The notes: a model not told the origin generated them from the letters alone. 64,000 bases of DNA from Deltaproteobacteria bacterium (GCA_021815305.1 JAKAHC010000001.1:434001-498000); one strand, 5' to 3'; shown: positions 12,240-20,614, counted from the stretch's first letter. Numbers and translations are program-made.

Positions 12240-13313
12240 ATGGAGATCGTCGTCACGGAGGCTGCGGCGGATCGCCGCAGGAAGAAGCCGGAGAGCGCGG
12301 AAGGGCTGGGTTTCGGCAACCATTTCTCGGACCACATGTTCCTGATGGAGTACGCCGGGGGAAAAGGTTGGCACGACCCGCGCATCGTCCCGTACGGGCC
12401 GATCCCCATCCTCCCCGCCGCGATGGTCCTCCACTACGCCCAGGAGATCTTCGAGGGGCTGAAGGCCTACTACGCGCAGGACGGGAACGTGTGCCTCTTC
12501 CGCCCCGACAGGAACGCGGAGCGGTTCAACCGCTCCGCTGCGCGCATGTGCATGCCGCAGATCCCCGTCGCGGACCAGCTTGCGGCGTTCCGGGAACTGC
12601 TGCGGGTCGACCGGGAATGGATCCCGCGGGCCCGCGGGGCCTCCCTCTACATCCGGCCGGCGATGATCGCCACCGAACCCACCCTGGGAGTCCGCCCGGC
12701 GTCGGAGTACCTCTTCTTCGTCATCACCGGCCCCGTGGGGGCATACTACGCGCGGGGGTTCGAACCCGTCCGCATCCTCGTCGAGGAGAAGTACGTCCGC
12801 GCCGCAAAGGGGGGGCTGGGAGAGGCCAAGGCGGGCGCGAACTACGCGGCGAGTCTCCTTGCCGCGAAAACCGCCAAGGCGGCGGGGTTCGACCAGGTCC
12901 TCTGGCTGGACGCCGAGCGGCGGCAATTCGTGGAGGAGGTCGGGACGATGAACATCCTCTTCGTCCTCCGCGGAGAGCTCGTCACCCCTCCCCTTTCCGG
13001 GTCGATCCTCCCGGGGGTGACGAGGGACTCGGTCCTCGTCCTTGCACGGGAGTGGGGAATCCCGGTCGCGGAGCGGCCGGTCCCGATCGAGGAGATCGTG
13101 GCGGCCGCGGCGGACGGAACCCTTTCGGAGGCGTTCGGCGCGGGAACGGCGGCGGTCATTTCCCCCGTGGGGGCCTTCTCCTACCGCGGCCGGGAGGTCC
13201 GGGTGAACGGGGGCCGGGTGGGCGAACTCTCGCGGAAACTCCACCGGGAGATCACCGGGATCCAGTACGGAGAGATCGAGGACCGGCACCGGTGGGTCTG
13301 CCGGGTGGAGTGA
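12240..13313 (+). CDS. ilvE: Branched-chain amino acid aminotransferase
   Basis: PLP enzyme that interconverts leucine, isoleucine and valine with their 2-oxo acids. It is 357 aa, the length of the eukaryote-like BCAT subgroup (longer than E. coli IlvE). The Schiff-base lysine is K197 in GEAKAGANYAAS, followed by the conserved EVGTMN block; the substrate-side YIRP and EIFEGLKAY segments are also seen. The ATG has a strong GGGAGGAG site. The downstream SDR gene begins 28 bp after the stop, so the two are probably co-transcribed. Confidence 0.95.
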   Translation: MEIVVTEAAADRRRKKPESAEGLGFGNHFSDHMFLMEYAGGKGWHDPRIVPYGPIPILPAAMVLHYAQEIFEGLKAYYAQDGNVCLFRPDRNAERFNRSAARMCMPQIPVADQLAAFRELLRVDREWIPRARGASLYIRPAMIATEPTLGVRPASEYLFFVITGPVGAYYARGFEPVRILVEEKYVRAAKGGLGEAKAGANYAASLLAAKTAKAAGFDQVLWLDAERRQFVEEVGTMNILFVLRGELVTPPLSGSILPGVTRDSVLVLAREWGIPVAERPVPIEEIVAAAADGTLSEAFGAGTAAVISPVGAFSYRGREVRVNGGRVGELSRKLHREITGIQYGEIEDRHRWVCRVE

Positions 13314-13341
13314 CGGAGGCCGTCGGGGAAGGAGGGCCGGC

Positions 13342-14133
13342 ATGGACCTGGGGCTGCGCGGGAAGACCGCCCTCGTGTGCGGCGCGAGCCGGGGGATCGG
13401 GCTCGCGTGCGCGGAAGCGCTGTCGGCGGAAGGGGCGCGGGTCGCCGTGTGCGCGAGGGACCGGGGGGCGCTCCGGGAGGCGGCGGCGCGGATCGAGGGA
13501 AAAACGGGGAACCCCGTCCTCCCCGTCCCCGCGGACCTGGCGGCCGCCGATTCCGTGGACGCGCTCTTCGCGGAGATCGAACGCGCCTTCGGCACGCTGC
13601 ACATCCTCGTGAACAACGCGGGCGGTCCGCCACAGGCGGGCTTCGACGGTTCCTCCGACGAAGACTGGCTGCGCGCCTTCCACCTCAACTTCCTGAGCGG
13701 CGTCCGGTGCATCCGGCGTTGCCTCCCCTGGATGGTGGGCCAGCGCTTCGGACGGATCACGCAGATCGCGTCGTTCGCCGTGAAGCAGCCCATCGACAAC
13801 CTCATCCAGTCCAACGCGGTCCGCAGCGCCGTCATCGGCATGGCGAAGACCCTGTCCCGGGAGGTCGCCGAGCACAACGTGACGGTGAACAACGTCTGCC
13901 CCGGCTATATCCTCACGGACCGGCTCCGTTCCGTGATCGAACGGAGGGCGCGGGAGAACGGGGTCTCGGTGGAAGAGGCGATGGAGACGGGAATCGGAGA
14001 GATCCCCGCGGGACGGTTCGGCCGTCCCGAAGAGATCGCGTCGGTGGTGGCGTTCCTCTCCTCGGAGGCGGCTTCCTACGTGACGGGCGCGACCATCCAG
14101 GTGGACGGCGGGCTGATCCGGGGACTCCTATAG
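13342..14133 (+). CDS. Short-chain dehydrogenase/reductase family protein with altered active site
   Basis: A 263-residue classical SDR fold. The cofactor motif GASRGIG (residues 14-20) and NNAG (91-94) are intact, and the C-terminal VTGATIQVDGG is typical. In the catalytic helix, where the family has Ser-x12-Tyr-x3-Lys, this protein has S144, then S157 and R161 (LIQSNAVRSAVIGMAKTL). The Tyr and Lys are therefore replaced. Such SNAVR variants form a known minority within annotated SDRs, so normal ketoreductase chemistry is doubtful. SD: GGAGG. It converges on the DUF167 gene, with the two stop codons abutting. Confidence 0.85.
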   Translation: MDLGLRGKTALVCGASRGIGLACAEALSAEGARVAVCARDRGALREAAARIEGKTGNPVLPVPADLAAADSVDALFAEIERAFGTLHILVNNAGGPPQAGFDGSSDEDWLRAFHLNFLSGVRCIRRCLPWMVGQRFGRITQIASFAVKQPIDNLIQSNAVRSAVIGMAKTLSREVAEHNVTVNNVCPGYILTDRLRSVIERRARENGVSVEEAMETGIGEIPAGRFGRPEEIASVVAFLSSEAASYVTGATIQVDGGLIRGLL

Positions 14134-14409
14134 CCCGAGCGCGGCCAGGACCGCCTCGCGGGTCATCCCGGCGATGCGGACGATCTTGCTTTTCCCCCTC
14201 TCCCCGGAGAGGAGCGTCACGCTCTTCCTGGGGACGCCGAGAGTCTTCGAGAGAAAGCGGACCAGCGCCTCGTTCGCCTCCCCCTCCACGGGGGGAGCGC
14301 AAAGGCGGATCCTCACCACGCCCCCTTCGTGCCCGGCGACGCCTTCCTTCGAGGAGCGCGGTGCGACGCGGACCGACAGCGTCGCGGACGGGGCTTCTTC
14401 CCGGCTCAC
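14128..14409 (-). CDS. DUF167 (YggU-like) small protein
   Basis: A 93-residue protein of the DUF167/UPF0235 family, with VRVAPRSSKEGV, LCAPPVEGEANEAL, SVTLLSGERGKSKIVRI. Function unknown, but commonly next to yggT and proC as here. The start is a GTG whose GTGA overlaps the yggT stop, so it is translationally coupled. Its stop directly abuts that of the convergent SDR gene. Confidence 0.88.
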   Translation of the reverse strand: MSREEAPSATLSVRVAPRSSKEGVAGHEGGVVRIRLCAPPVEGEANEALVRFLSKTLGVPRKSVTLLSGERGKSKIVRIAGMTREAVLAALGL

Positions 14410-14705
14410 GGCATCCGCATCGCGAGATCGATGAGCGTACGCACGACGAACCGCTGGAGGAACAGGATGATGAGGATGGCGACCATCGGCGAGAAGTCGA
14501 TGGCCCCCGCGAAGAGTGGGAGCTTGCGGCGAAGAAGGGAGAGCACCGGTTCGGTGATCGCGTAGAGCGCGCGGACGATCGGGTTGTACGGGTCGGGGCT
14601 GACCCAGGAAAGGACCGCGCGGATGATGAAGACCCACATGTACGCCCACAGCGCGTAGTCGAGCACGGTCGCCAGCGCCACGATCAGGTTCCTCGCCACG
14701 AACAT
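14406..14705 (-). CDS. YggT family membrane protein
   Basis: About 99 residues with two hydrophobic segments flanking the conserved RAVLSWVSPDPYNPIVRALYAITEPVL-type block, characteristic of YggT proteins implicated in envelope or division-associated membrane functions. I prefer the ATG at 14705 (MFVARNLIVALATVLDY), because family members begin MFV and a GGGGG site is then well spaced. An in-frame ATG at 14714 is the alternative. It sits in a proC-yggT-DUF167 run on the minus strand. Confidence 0.9.
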   Translation of the reverse strand: MFVARNLIVALATVLDYALWAYMWVFIIRAVLSWVSPDPYNPIVRALYAITEPVLSLLRRKLPLFAGAIDFSPMVAILIILFLQRFVVRTLIDLAMRMP

Positions 14706-14721
14706 CTGCCGCATCCCCCTT

Positions 14722-15525
14722 TCAGCCGGATAGCTCGCGGCACCGCTGCCAGGCGGCCAGCACCGCTTCCATCACCGTCGCACGGAACGCTCCGCGTTCC
14801 AGCGCCGCCACCCCGGCGGCGGTCGTCCCCCCCGGGGACATCACCATGTCCTTGAGCTCGGCGGGATGTTTCCCCGTCTCCCGCGCCATCCGCGCCGCGC
14901 CCTCCAGGGTGGACGCGGCGAGAAGGTACGCCTCCCGGCGCCCCATCCCCGCGCGGACCGCGCCGTCGGCGAGCGCTTCGAGGAACAGGAACGCGTAGGC
15001 GGGCCCCGAGCCGGAGAGCGCCGTCACCACGTCGAGCAGCTCCTCGCGGGGCACCTCGGCCACGGTCCCGAAGGAGGAGAACAGCCCCCGGACCTTCTTC
15101 CGGGCCGCCTCGTCCACGGAATCGGGGAAATGGATCCCCGTGCTCCCCATCCCGACCTGCGCGGGCGTGTTGGGCATCGTCCGGACGACCTTCGCTCCTT
15201 CCCCCAGCGCCTTCCCGAAAACCGCGGCCTTCGCTCCGGCCACGATGGAAACGAAGGTCTTCCCGCGCGCCGCGTTCCGGGAGATCTCCCCGAGGACGCC
15301 CGAGAGGACCTGCGGCTTCACCGCGACCACGACCATGTCGCAGGCGCCGACCAGTTCCGCCACGGAACCGGCGGCGAAGACGCCGTACCGCTTCCGGAGC
15401 TCCTCCCCCCGGCCCGGCGCCGGGTCGAAGACCGCGACCTCCCGGGGGGGGTACCGTTTCGCGGAGAGCACCCCGCGGATCATCGCCTCTCCCATGTTCC
15501 CCGCCCCGAGGAATCCCAGCTCCAT
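14722..15525 (-). CDS. proC: Pyrroline-5-carboxylate reductase
   Basis: Reduces pyrroline-5-carboxylate to proline with NAD(P)H. It is 267 aa with the N-terminal Rossmann motif GFLGAGNMGEAMIRG, VVVAVKPQ, MPNTPAQVG, and the C-terminal ProC signature LSGSGPAYAFLFLEALADG and SPGGTTAAGVAALE. It follows yggS with a 3-bp gap, part of the maf-yggS-proC-yggT-DUF167 operon. Confidence 0.97.
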   Translation of the reverse strand: MELGFLGAGNMGEAMIRGVLSAKRYPPREVAVFDPAPGRGEELRKRYGVFAAGSVAELVGACDMVVVAVKPQVLSGVLGEISRNAARGKTFVSIVAGAKAAVFGKALGEGAKVVRTMPNTPAQVGMGSTGIHFPDSVDEAARKKVRGLFSSFGTVAEVPREELLDVVTALSGSGPAYAFLFLEALADGAVRAGMGRREAYLLAASTLEGAARMARETGKHPAELKDMVMSPGGTTAAGVAALERGAFRATVMEAVLAAWQRCRELSG

Positions 15526-15528
15526 GGG

Positions 15529-16251
15529 CTACCCCCTCCCCGTCCGGCTCCCGAAGATCGCGGTCCCGATGCGCACCATCGTCGCCCCCTCCTCGATCGC
15601 CGTCTCGAAATCGTTCGACATCCCCATCGACAGCTCCCGCAGCGAACCCGGCGGCAGCTCCCCCGCGAGACGGTCCCGCAGCTCCCGGAGGCGGGCCATG
15701 TACGGGCGGCTCGCCTCGGGGTCGGGCGAGAACGGCGGGACCGCCATCAGCCCCTCCACCCGCACGCCGGGGAGGCCCGCGGAGGCCGCGAGGATCCCCG
15801 GAAGCCCCTCCGGGCCGGCGCCGGACTTGCTTTCCTCGCCGCCGATGTTGACCTCGATCAGCACCGGCACGGTCCTCCCCGCGGAAACCGCGGCGCGGGA
15901 AATTTCGAGGAGGCGCTTCCCGGAATCCACCGTCTGCAGCCAGGAGAACAGGGAGACCGCCTTGCGCACCTTGTTCCCCTGCAGCTTCCCGATCAGGTGC
16001 CACTCCGCGCCGGGCACGTCCGGGATCTTCTCCGCCGCCTCCTGGACGTAATTCTCCCCGAAGACGGTCAGCCCCGCCGCGTGCGCCTCGAGGACGCGCG
16101 GAAGCGGCTGCGTCTTCGTCACGGCGATCAGCCTCACCGCGCCCCGGGGGCGGCGGGACTTCCGCTCCGCCTCGGCGATCCGGTCGAGGATCCGGCCGGC
16201 GCGCTCCGCGATCCCCGCGCCCTCTCCGAAAGGCCCGGCCACGGAAGTCAT
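15529..16251 (-). CDS. yggS: YggS-type PLP homeostasis protein
   Basis: A 240-residue PLP-binding barrel protein (PLPBP) that carries PLP without known catalysis and maintains vitamin B6 balance. The PLP lysine lies in LIAVTKTQP, and FGENYVQEA, WHLIGKLQGNK and LSMGMSNDFETAIEEGATMVRIG are typical. The start at 16251 has an AGGGAAGGG site and overlaps the maf stop by 4 bp. Neighbourhood to proC is widely conserved. Confidence 0.95.
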   Translation of the reverse strand: MTSVAGPFGEGAGIAERAGRILDRIAEAERKSRRPRGAVRLIAVTKTQPLPRVLEAHAAGLTVFGENYVQEAAEKIPDVPGAEWHLIGKLQGNKVRKAVSLFSWLQTVDSGKRLLEISRAAVSAGRTVPVLIEVNIGGEESKSGAGPEGLPGILAASAGLPGVRVEGLMAVPPFSPDPEASRPYMARLRELRDRLAGELPPGSLRELSMGMSNDFETAIEEGATMVRIGTAIFGSRTGRG

Positions 16252-16877
16252 CCCTTCCCTTCCGCCAGGGAATACCAGCCCGGCCCTCCGTGGGAGACCT
16301 CGATCAGCCGCGCCCGCCAAAGCATCGACACGACCCGGGTCATCGGCAGCCCCACGACGTTGGTGAAGGAGCCGGACACCCGGTCGATGAGGAGCATCCC
16401 CGCCCCCTGCGCCGCGTACGCCCCCGCCTTGTCGTCGCCCTCGCCGGTGCGGACGTACGAAGCGACCTCCGCGGCCGTGAGAGCGCGGAACCGGACGCGG
16501 GTCACTTCCAGCCCGAGATCGCGGTATCCCCTTCCCGCGCACAGGAGGCACACGGCCGTGTACACTCTGTGTTCCCGGCCCGCCAGCAGGGTGAGCATCC
16601 GGCGCGACTCCGCGCGGGACCGCGGCTTGCCGAGGATCCGTCCGTCCGCCACCACGATCGTGTCCGCGGAGAGGACATGGGCCGAAGGATGCCGGCCGCC
16701 CACTTCCCTCCCCTTGTCGATGGCCGCCCTGCGGACGAACCGGACCGCCGACTCTCCCGGACGCGGCGTCTCGTCGACGCCGGACGGGATCACGCGGAAC
16801 GGCACGCCCACGGCGGCGAGAAGCTCCCGGCGGCGGGGGGATTCGGAGGCGAGGATCAGGCGGGCCGTCGGGATCAT
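16248..16877 (-). CDS. maf: Maf family nucleotide pyrophosphatase
   Basis: Hydrolyses non-canonical or pyrimidine nucleoside triphosphates and is linked to septum control. It is 209 aa and begins MIPTARLILASESPRRRELL, the hallmark Maf N-terminus; SADTIVV, GKP and DKAGAYAAQG are present. No Shine-Dalgarno precedes the only sensible ATG. Instead a TATAAT box ends 9 bp upstream, suggesting a leaderless or near-leaderless transcript. First gene of a five-gene minus-strand operon. Confidence 0.93.
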   Translation of the reverse strand: MIPTARLILASESPRRRELLAAVGVPFRVIPSGVDETPRPGESAVRFVRRAAIDKGREVGGRHPSAHVLSADTIVVADGRILGKPRSRAESRRMLTLLAGREHRVYTAVCLLCAGRGYRDLGLEVTRVRFRALTAAEVASYVRTGEGDDKAGAYAAQGAGMLLIDRVSGSFTNVVGLPMTRVVSMLWRARLIEVSHGGPGWYSLAEGKG

Positions 16878-16886
16878 CGGGGATGC

Positions 16887-16914
16887 ATTATAGTGGATTC
16901 GTCGGCGGGGGTAA
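16887..16914 (-). promoter_or_regulatory. Promoter of the maf operon
   Basis: Read on the minus strand: TTTACC (16914-16909), a 16-bp spacer, and a perfect TATAAT (16892-16887). The expected start of transcription is within a few bases of the maf ATG at 16877. Confidence 0.55.
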
Positions 16915-17003
16915 AGAACGCGTCGTTTCGATAGGTTAGCCGCAGGCGGCGCCCGCCCGCTTTCCGCTTTCCCGGCGGTGCGAACCATGTATACTGTATA
17001 CGG

Positions 17004-18599
17004 ATGAAGTGGTACAACCGCATCAGCCTGAAGATCACGCTGTACGTCGTGGGGATGATCCTGCTCGTGAACGGGGCGCTCGCCTACCGCTACCTTTCCA
17101 TCCAGAGAGAGACCCTCAACGCCGCGATCCTGAGAAACGCCATGCAGCTTAGCGAAACCATAAAGAAATCCATACAGAACGACATGATCGAGAACCGGAA
17201 GGATGCCGCCTACAAGATCATGGACACGATCGGGCGGCAGGAAGGGATCGAGCGGGTCCGCATCTACAGCAACGAGGGGAAAATCCTCTTCTCTTCCGAC
17301 AACAGCGAAGCGGGACGGATGGTCGACAAGCGGGCCGAGGCGTGCTACAGGTGCCACGCGGAGGCCCGGCCGATCGAGCGGCTGGCGCGGTCCGAGCGGA
17401 GCCGGATCTTTTTCTCCGACAACAGCACCGGGCACCCGGGGAAAGGGCGCCGCATCCTCGGGACCATCAACCCGCTGTACAACGAGAAGGGGTGCTCCTC
17501 CGCGGAGTGCCACGCGCACCCCGCGTCGAAGAAGGTCCTCGGGGTGATCGACGTCTCGATGGACCTGAGCGAGGTGGACGAACAGCTGGCCGGCGCGCAC
17601 CACCAGGTCCTGTTCGTGAGCATCATCTCGATCTTCGCGATCTGCACGATCTTCACGTTCACGCTCATCCACTTCATCGAGCGGCCGGTGAAGGAACTCG
17701 TCCTCGGCACGAAGAGGATCTCCGGGGGGGACCTGGACCATTTCATCCCCGTTGCGACGAACGATGAACTGGGGCAGCTGGCGTCGTCGTTCAACCAGAT
17801 GACCCGGGACCTGCAGAGGGCCCAGCAGGAGATCCAGGAGGGTATCCGGAACCTGGAGAACAAGGTCGAGGACCGGACGAAGGAGCTCAAGGCGGCGCAG
17901 TCCCAGCTCCTCCACTCCGAGAAGCTGGCGGCGGTCGGCGCGCTGGCAGCCACGGTGGCGCACGAGATCAACAACCCGCTGACCGGCGTCTATACCTACA
18001 TCCGCCTCATGGAACGGAAGATCGAACAGGGGCGGTACGGGGCGGCGGAGGCGGAAAAACACAGGGGGTATCTCGACACGATGCGGCGGGAGGTCGAGCG
18101 GACGACCGCCATCGTCCAGAACCTGCTCGACTTCACCCGCCCGAAGGAGCCGGTCCGGAAGCCGATGTCCCTCTCCAGGGTGATCGGGGAGTCCCTCGCC
18201 CTCATCCGGAACAAGCTGAGTCTCAACAACATCCAGGTCGAGAACCTCCTGCCCCCGCTGCCGGACATCGTGGCGGACCCGGCGCACATGAAGCAGGTGT
18301 TCCTCAACCTGCTGGTCAACGCCTGCGAGGCCATGGAGGGCGGGGGAACGCTGACGATCCGCGGCGGGTGCGACGCGCAGGGGAACACGGTGACGGTGAC
18401 CGTGCGGGACACGGGCATCGGGATCGAGGCGGAGAACCTCGCGCGGATCTTCGACCCCTTCTTCTCCACGAAGAAGAAGGGGACCGGGCTCGGGCTCTCG
18501 GTGGTGAACGGCATCGTCTCCCGCCACAACGGGAAGGTGGGCATCGAAAGCGCTCCGGGGAAAGGAACGCTTCTCCGGGTCACGCTCCCCATTTCGTAG
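17004..18599 (+). CDS. Membrane histidine kinase with c-type heme motifs in its sensor domain
   Basis: A 531-residue sensor kinase. TM1 is at about residues 11-30, a periplasmic sensor domain at 31-200, TM2 at about 202-224, HAMP at about 225-278, a coiled coil, a HisKA with the phosphoacceptor H320 in HEINNPL, and a HATPase domain (NLLVNACEAM, DTGIGI, FDPFFSTKKKGTGLGLS). The sensor domain contains CYRCH (C114-H118), a canonical c-heme attachment motif, and CSSAECH (C164-H170), an atypical CX4CH. Periplasmic heme-based redox or gas sensing is inferred. There is no Shine-Dalgarno; the start is at the last codon compatible with TM1. Its partner regulator is two genes downstream, with a metalloprotease between them. 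Confidence 0.92.
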   Translation: MKWYNRISLKITLYVVGMILLVNGALAYRYLSIQRETLNAAILRNAMQLSETIKKSIQNDMIENRKDAAYKIMDTIGRQEGIERVRIYSNEGKILFSSDNSEAGRMVDKRAEACYRCHAEARPIERLARSERSRIFFSDNSTGHPGKGRRILGTINPLYNEKGCSSAECHAHPASKKVLGVIDVSMDLSEVDEQLAGAHHQVLFVSIISIFAICTIFTFTLIHFIERPVKELVLGTKRISGGDLDHFIPVATNDELGQLASSFNQMTRDLQRAQQEIQEGIRNLENKVEDRTKELKAAQSQLLHSEKLAAVGALAATVAHEINNPLTGVYTYIRLMERKIEQGRYGAAEAEKHRGYLDTMRREVERTTAIVQNLLDFTRPKEPVRKPMSLSRVIGESLALIRNKLSLNNIQVENLLPPLPDIVADPAHMKQVFLNLLVNACEAMEGGGTLTIRGGCDAQGNTVTVTVRDTGIGIEAENLARIFDPFFSTKKKGTGLGLSVVNGIVSRHNGKVGIESAPGKGTLLRVTLPIS

Positions 18600-18650
18600 C
18601 GGAGCGCGGGCGCCATCGGCGGCATCGTCTACATCCGGCCCGTCGGGGAA

Positions 18651-19169
18651 GTGAACCCGGGGATCCTTGCGTGGCTGAGGAAGGAAATGGCCGACTGCCT
18701 GTTGACGACCACAAGGGACATGGCGGCGATGCCGGTCCCACCGGAGAGCCTGCAGGCCGGGCGGAACCAGTACTACTCGACCCGGATCCTCAAGGAGATG
18801 CTCAAGGAGGTCCCGGCGGACGCGCTCAAGCTGCTGGGCGTGACCGAGAAGGACCTCTGCATCCCGATCCTCACGTACGTGTTCGGCGAGGCCCAGCTCG
18901 GGGGAACGGTCGCCGTGGTCTCGCTGGCCAGGCTGCGCCAGGAATTCCACGGCCTTCCTCCGGACCGCCCCCTGTTCCTTTCGCGGCTGCGCAAGGAGAG
19001 CCTCCACGAACTGGGGCACACGTTCGGGCTCGTCCACTGCAGGTCGCGGGAATGCGTGATGTCCCTGTCCAACACGGTATCCGACGTGGACGGGAAGGGT
19101 TCGGACTTCTGCCGCTATTGCCGGGCGATGGTGGCATCCGGTGCGGACGCGGGAAGGAGAGGAGGATGA
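18651..19169 (+). CDS. Archaemetzincin-type zinc metalloprotease
   Basis: A metzincin-clan peptidase of the archaemetzincin family. The active site HELGHTFGLVHC (H119, E120, H123, H129) is followed by C135, the Met-turn-like M137, and CRYC (C154, C157). This is the family's zinc site plus an extra four-cysteine zinc site. Counting starts at the GTG at 18651. However, the reading frame upstream still encodes the expected family N-terminus (GGIVYIRPVGEV) with no ATG, GTG or TTG back to the kinase stop at 18597. An ATC at 18615, 8 bp after GGAGCG, is a possible non-canonical start. The stop overlaps the regulator ATG (ATGA). Substrate unknown. Confidence 0.88.
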   Translation: MNPGILAWLRKEMADCLLTTTRDMAAMPVPPESLQAGRNQYYSTRILKEMLKEVPADALKLLGVTEKDLCIPILTYVFGEAQLGGTVAVVSLARLRQEFHGLPPDRPLFLSRLRKESLHELGHTFGLVHCRSRECVMSLSNTVSDVDGKGSDFCRYCRAMVASGADAGRRGG

Positions 19170-20533
19170 CCATGGAGAAGGAAGTCAACATCCTGGTGGT
19201 GGACGACGAGGAAATCGTCCGGGACTCCCTGGGCGGCTGGCTCGAGGAGGACGGGTACGGCGTGGAAGCGGTGGAAAGCGGGAAGAAGGCGCTGGAGCGC
19301 CTTCCCGAGCGGAGCTGGGACCTGATGCTGGTGGACCTGAAGATGCCCGGGATGGACGGGATCCAGCTGATGGACGAGGTCCGCAAGACGCACCCGGACA
19401 TGCTGATCATCATCATGACCGCCTACGCGACCGTCGACACCGCGGTGAAGGCGATGAAGAAGGGCGCCTACGACTATTTCGTGAAGCCGTTCAATCCCGA
19501 CGATATTTCCCTGACGATCCGCAAGATCGTGGACCACCACCGGCTGGTGAAGGAGAACCTCTTCCTCCGCAAGGAGCTGAAGAAGAAGTACAAGCTCCAC
19601 GACATGATCAGCAAGAACGAGAAGATGCTGGAGATCTTCGAACTGGCGCGGACCGTCGCGAAGAGCGGCTCCACGGTCCTCATCCAGGGCGAAAGCGGAA
19701 CGGGCAAGGAGCTGCTGGCGCGCGCGATCCACGACGAGAGCCCCCGGGCGGATGCGCCGTTCATCTCCGTTTCCTGCGCGTCGCTCACCGAAAGTCTGCT
19801 CGAGAGCGAGCTCTTCGGACACGAGAAGGGCGCGTTCACGGGCGCGACCGCCATCAAGCGGGGAAAGCTCGAGCTGGCCCAGGACGGAACCCTGTTTTTG
19901 GACGAGATTGGGGACATCAGTCTCAAGCTGCAGATGGATCTTCTCCGGGTCCTCGAACAGAAGGAGTTCCGCCGCGTCGGCGGAACGGATCTTCTCCCCA
20001 TCACCTCGCGGATCCTGGCGGCGACGAACCGGGACCTGCAGAAGGCGATCGACGCGGGACTCTTCCGCGCCGACCTCTACTACCGCCTGAACGTCATTTC
20101 GATCCACCTCCCTCCCCTGCGGGAGCGGAGGGAGGATATCCCGTTCCTGGTGGACCATTTCGTCGGGAAATTCAACATCGAGATGGGAAAGGAGATCCAG
20201 GGCGTGAGCGAGGAGGCCGTGCGGGCCCTGATGAACCACGACTGGCCGGGGAACGCAAGGGAACTGCGGAACGTCATCGAGCGGGCCATGGTCGTGGCGA
20301 AGGAGCACATCATCACCGAGGCGGACATCAGCCTGTCCGTCCCGCCGGGAGGCGGGAACCACCGGACGAAATCCCTCGAAGAGATCGAGAAGGCGCACAT
20401 CCGGCTGGTGCTCTCCGAAAACCAGTGGAACGTCGCGCGGTCCGCCCAGGTGCTCGGGATCGACCGGGTCACCCTGTACAACAAGATCAGGAAATTCGAT
20501 CTCAAGCGGGAGACGATCGCGCCGAAGACGTAG
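19166..20533 (+). CDS. Sigma-54-dependent response regulator (NtrC/AtoC type)
   Basis: A 455-residue regulator. The receiver domain (residues 8-120) has phospho-site D57 in LMLVDLKMPG. The AAA+ domain (about 145-380) has Walker A GESGTGKE (175-182), the sigma-54 contact loop GAFTGA (222-227), Walker B LFLDEIGD and the arginine-finger segment. A C-terminal Fis-type HTH (NQWNVARSAQVLGIDRVTLYNKI) completes it. All features needed to activate sigma-54 polymerase are intact. It overlaps the archaemetzincin gene by 4 bp and lies 206 bp before a strong sigma-54 promoter, its probable target. Confidence 0.96.
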   Translation: MTMEKEVNILVVDDEEIVRDSLGGWLEEDGYGVEAVESGKKALERLPERSWDLMLVDLKMPGMDGIQLMDEVRKTHPDMLIIIMTAYATVDTAVKAMKKGAYDYFVKPFNPDDISLTIRKIVDHHRLVKENLFLRKELKKKYKLHDMISKNEKMLEIFELARTVAKSGSTVLIQGESGTGKELLARAIHDESPRADAPFISVSCASLTESLLESELFGHEKGAFTGATAIKRGKLELAQDGTLFLDEIGDISLKLQMDLLRVLEQKEFRRVGGTDLLPITSRILAATNRDLQKAIDAGLFRADLYYRLNVISIHLPPLRERREDIPFLVDHFVGKFNIEMGKEIQGVSEEAVRALMNHDWPGNARELRNVIERAMVVAKEHIITEADISLSVPPGGGNHRTKSLEEIEKAHIRLVLSENQWNVARSAQVLGIDRVTLYNKIRKFDLKRETIAPKT

Positions 20534-20538
20534 CAGTG

Positions 20539-20595
20539 TTGAATTCATTTACCTTCCGTTGAATTACACAACAGTCCTATCCTTCCGTAATTCAA
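20539..20595 (+). promoter_or_regulatory. Candidate enhancer (UAS) repeats for the response regulator
   Basis: TTGAATT occurs at 20539-20545 and 20559-20565 (20-bp period) and inverted (AATTCAA) at 20589-20595. CCTTCCGT is also repeated at 20552-20559 and 20581-20588. The AT-rich block lies about 145-200 bp upstream of the sigma-54 promoter, the usual distance for an NtrC-type enhancer. Binding is inferred. Confidence 0.45.
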
Positions 20596-20614
20596 ACCGT
20601 TTTTATCGTAAATC

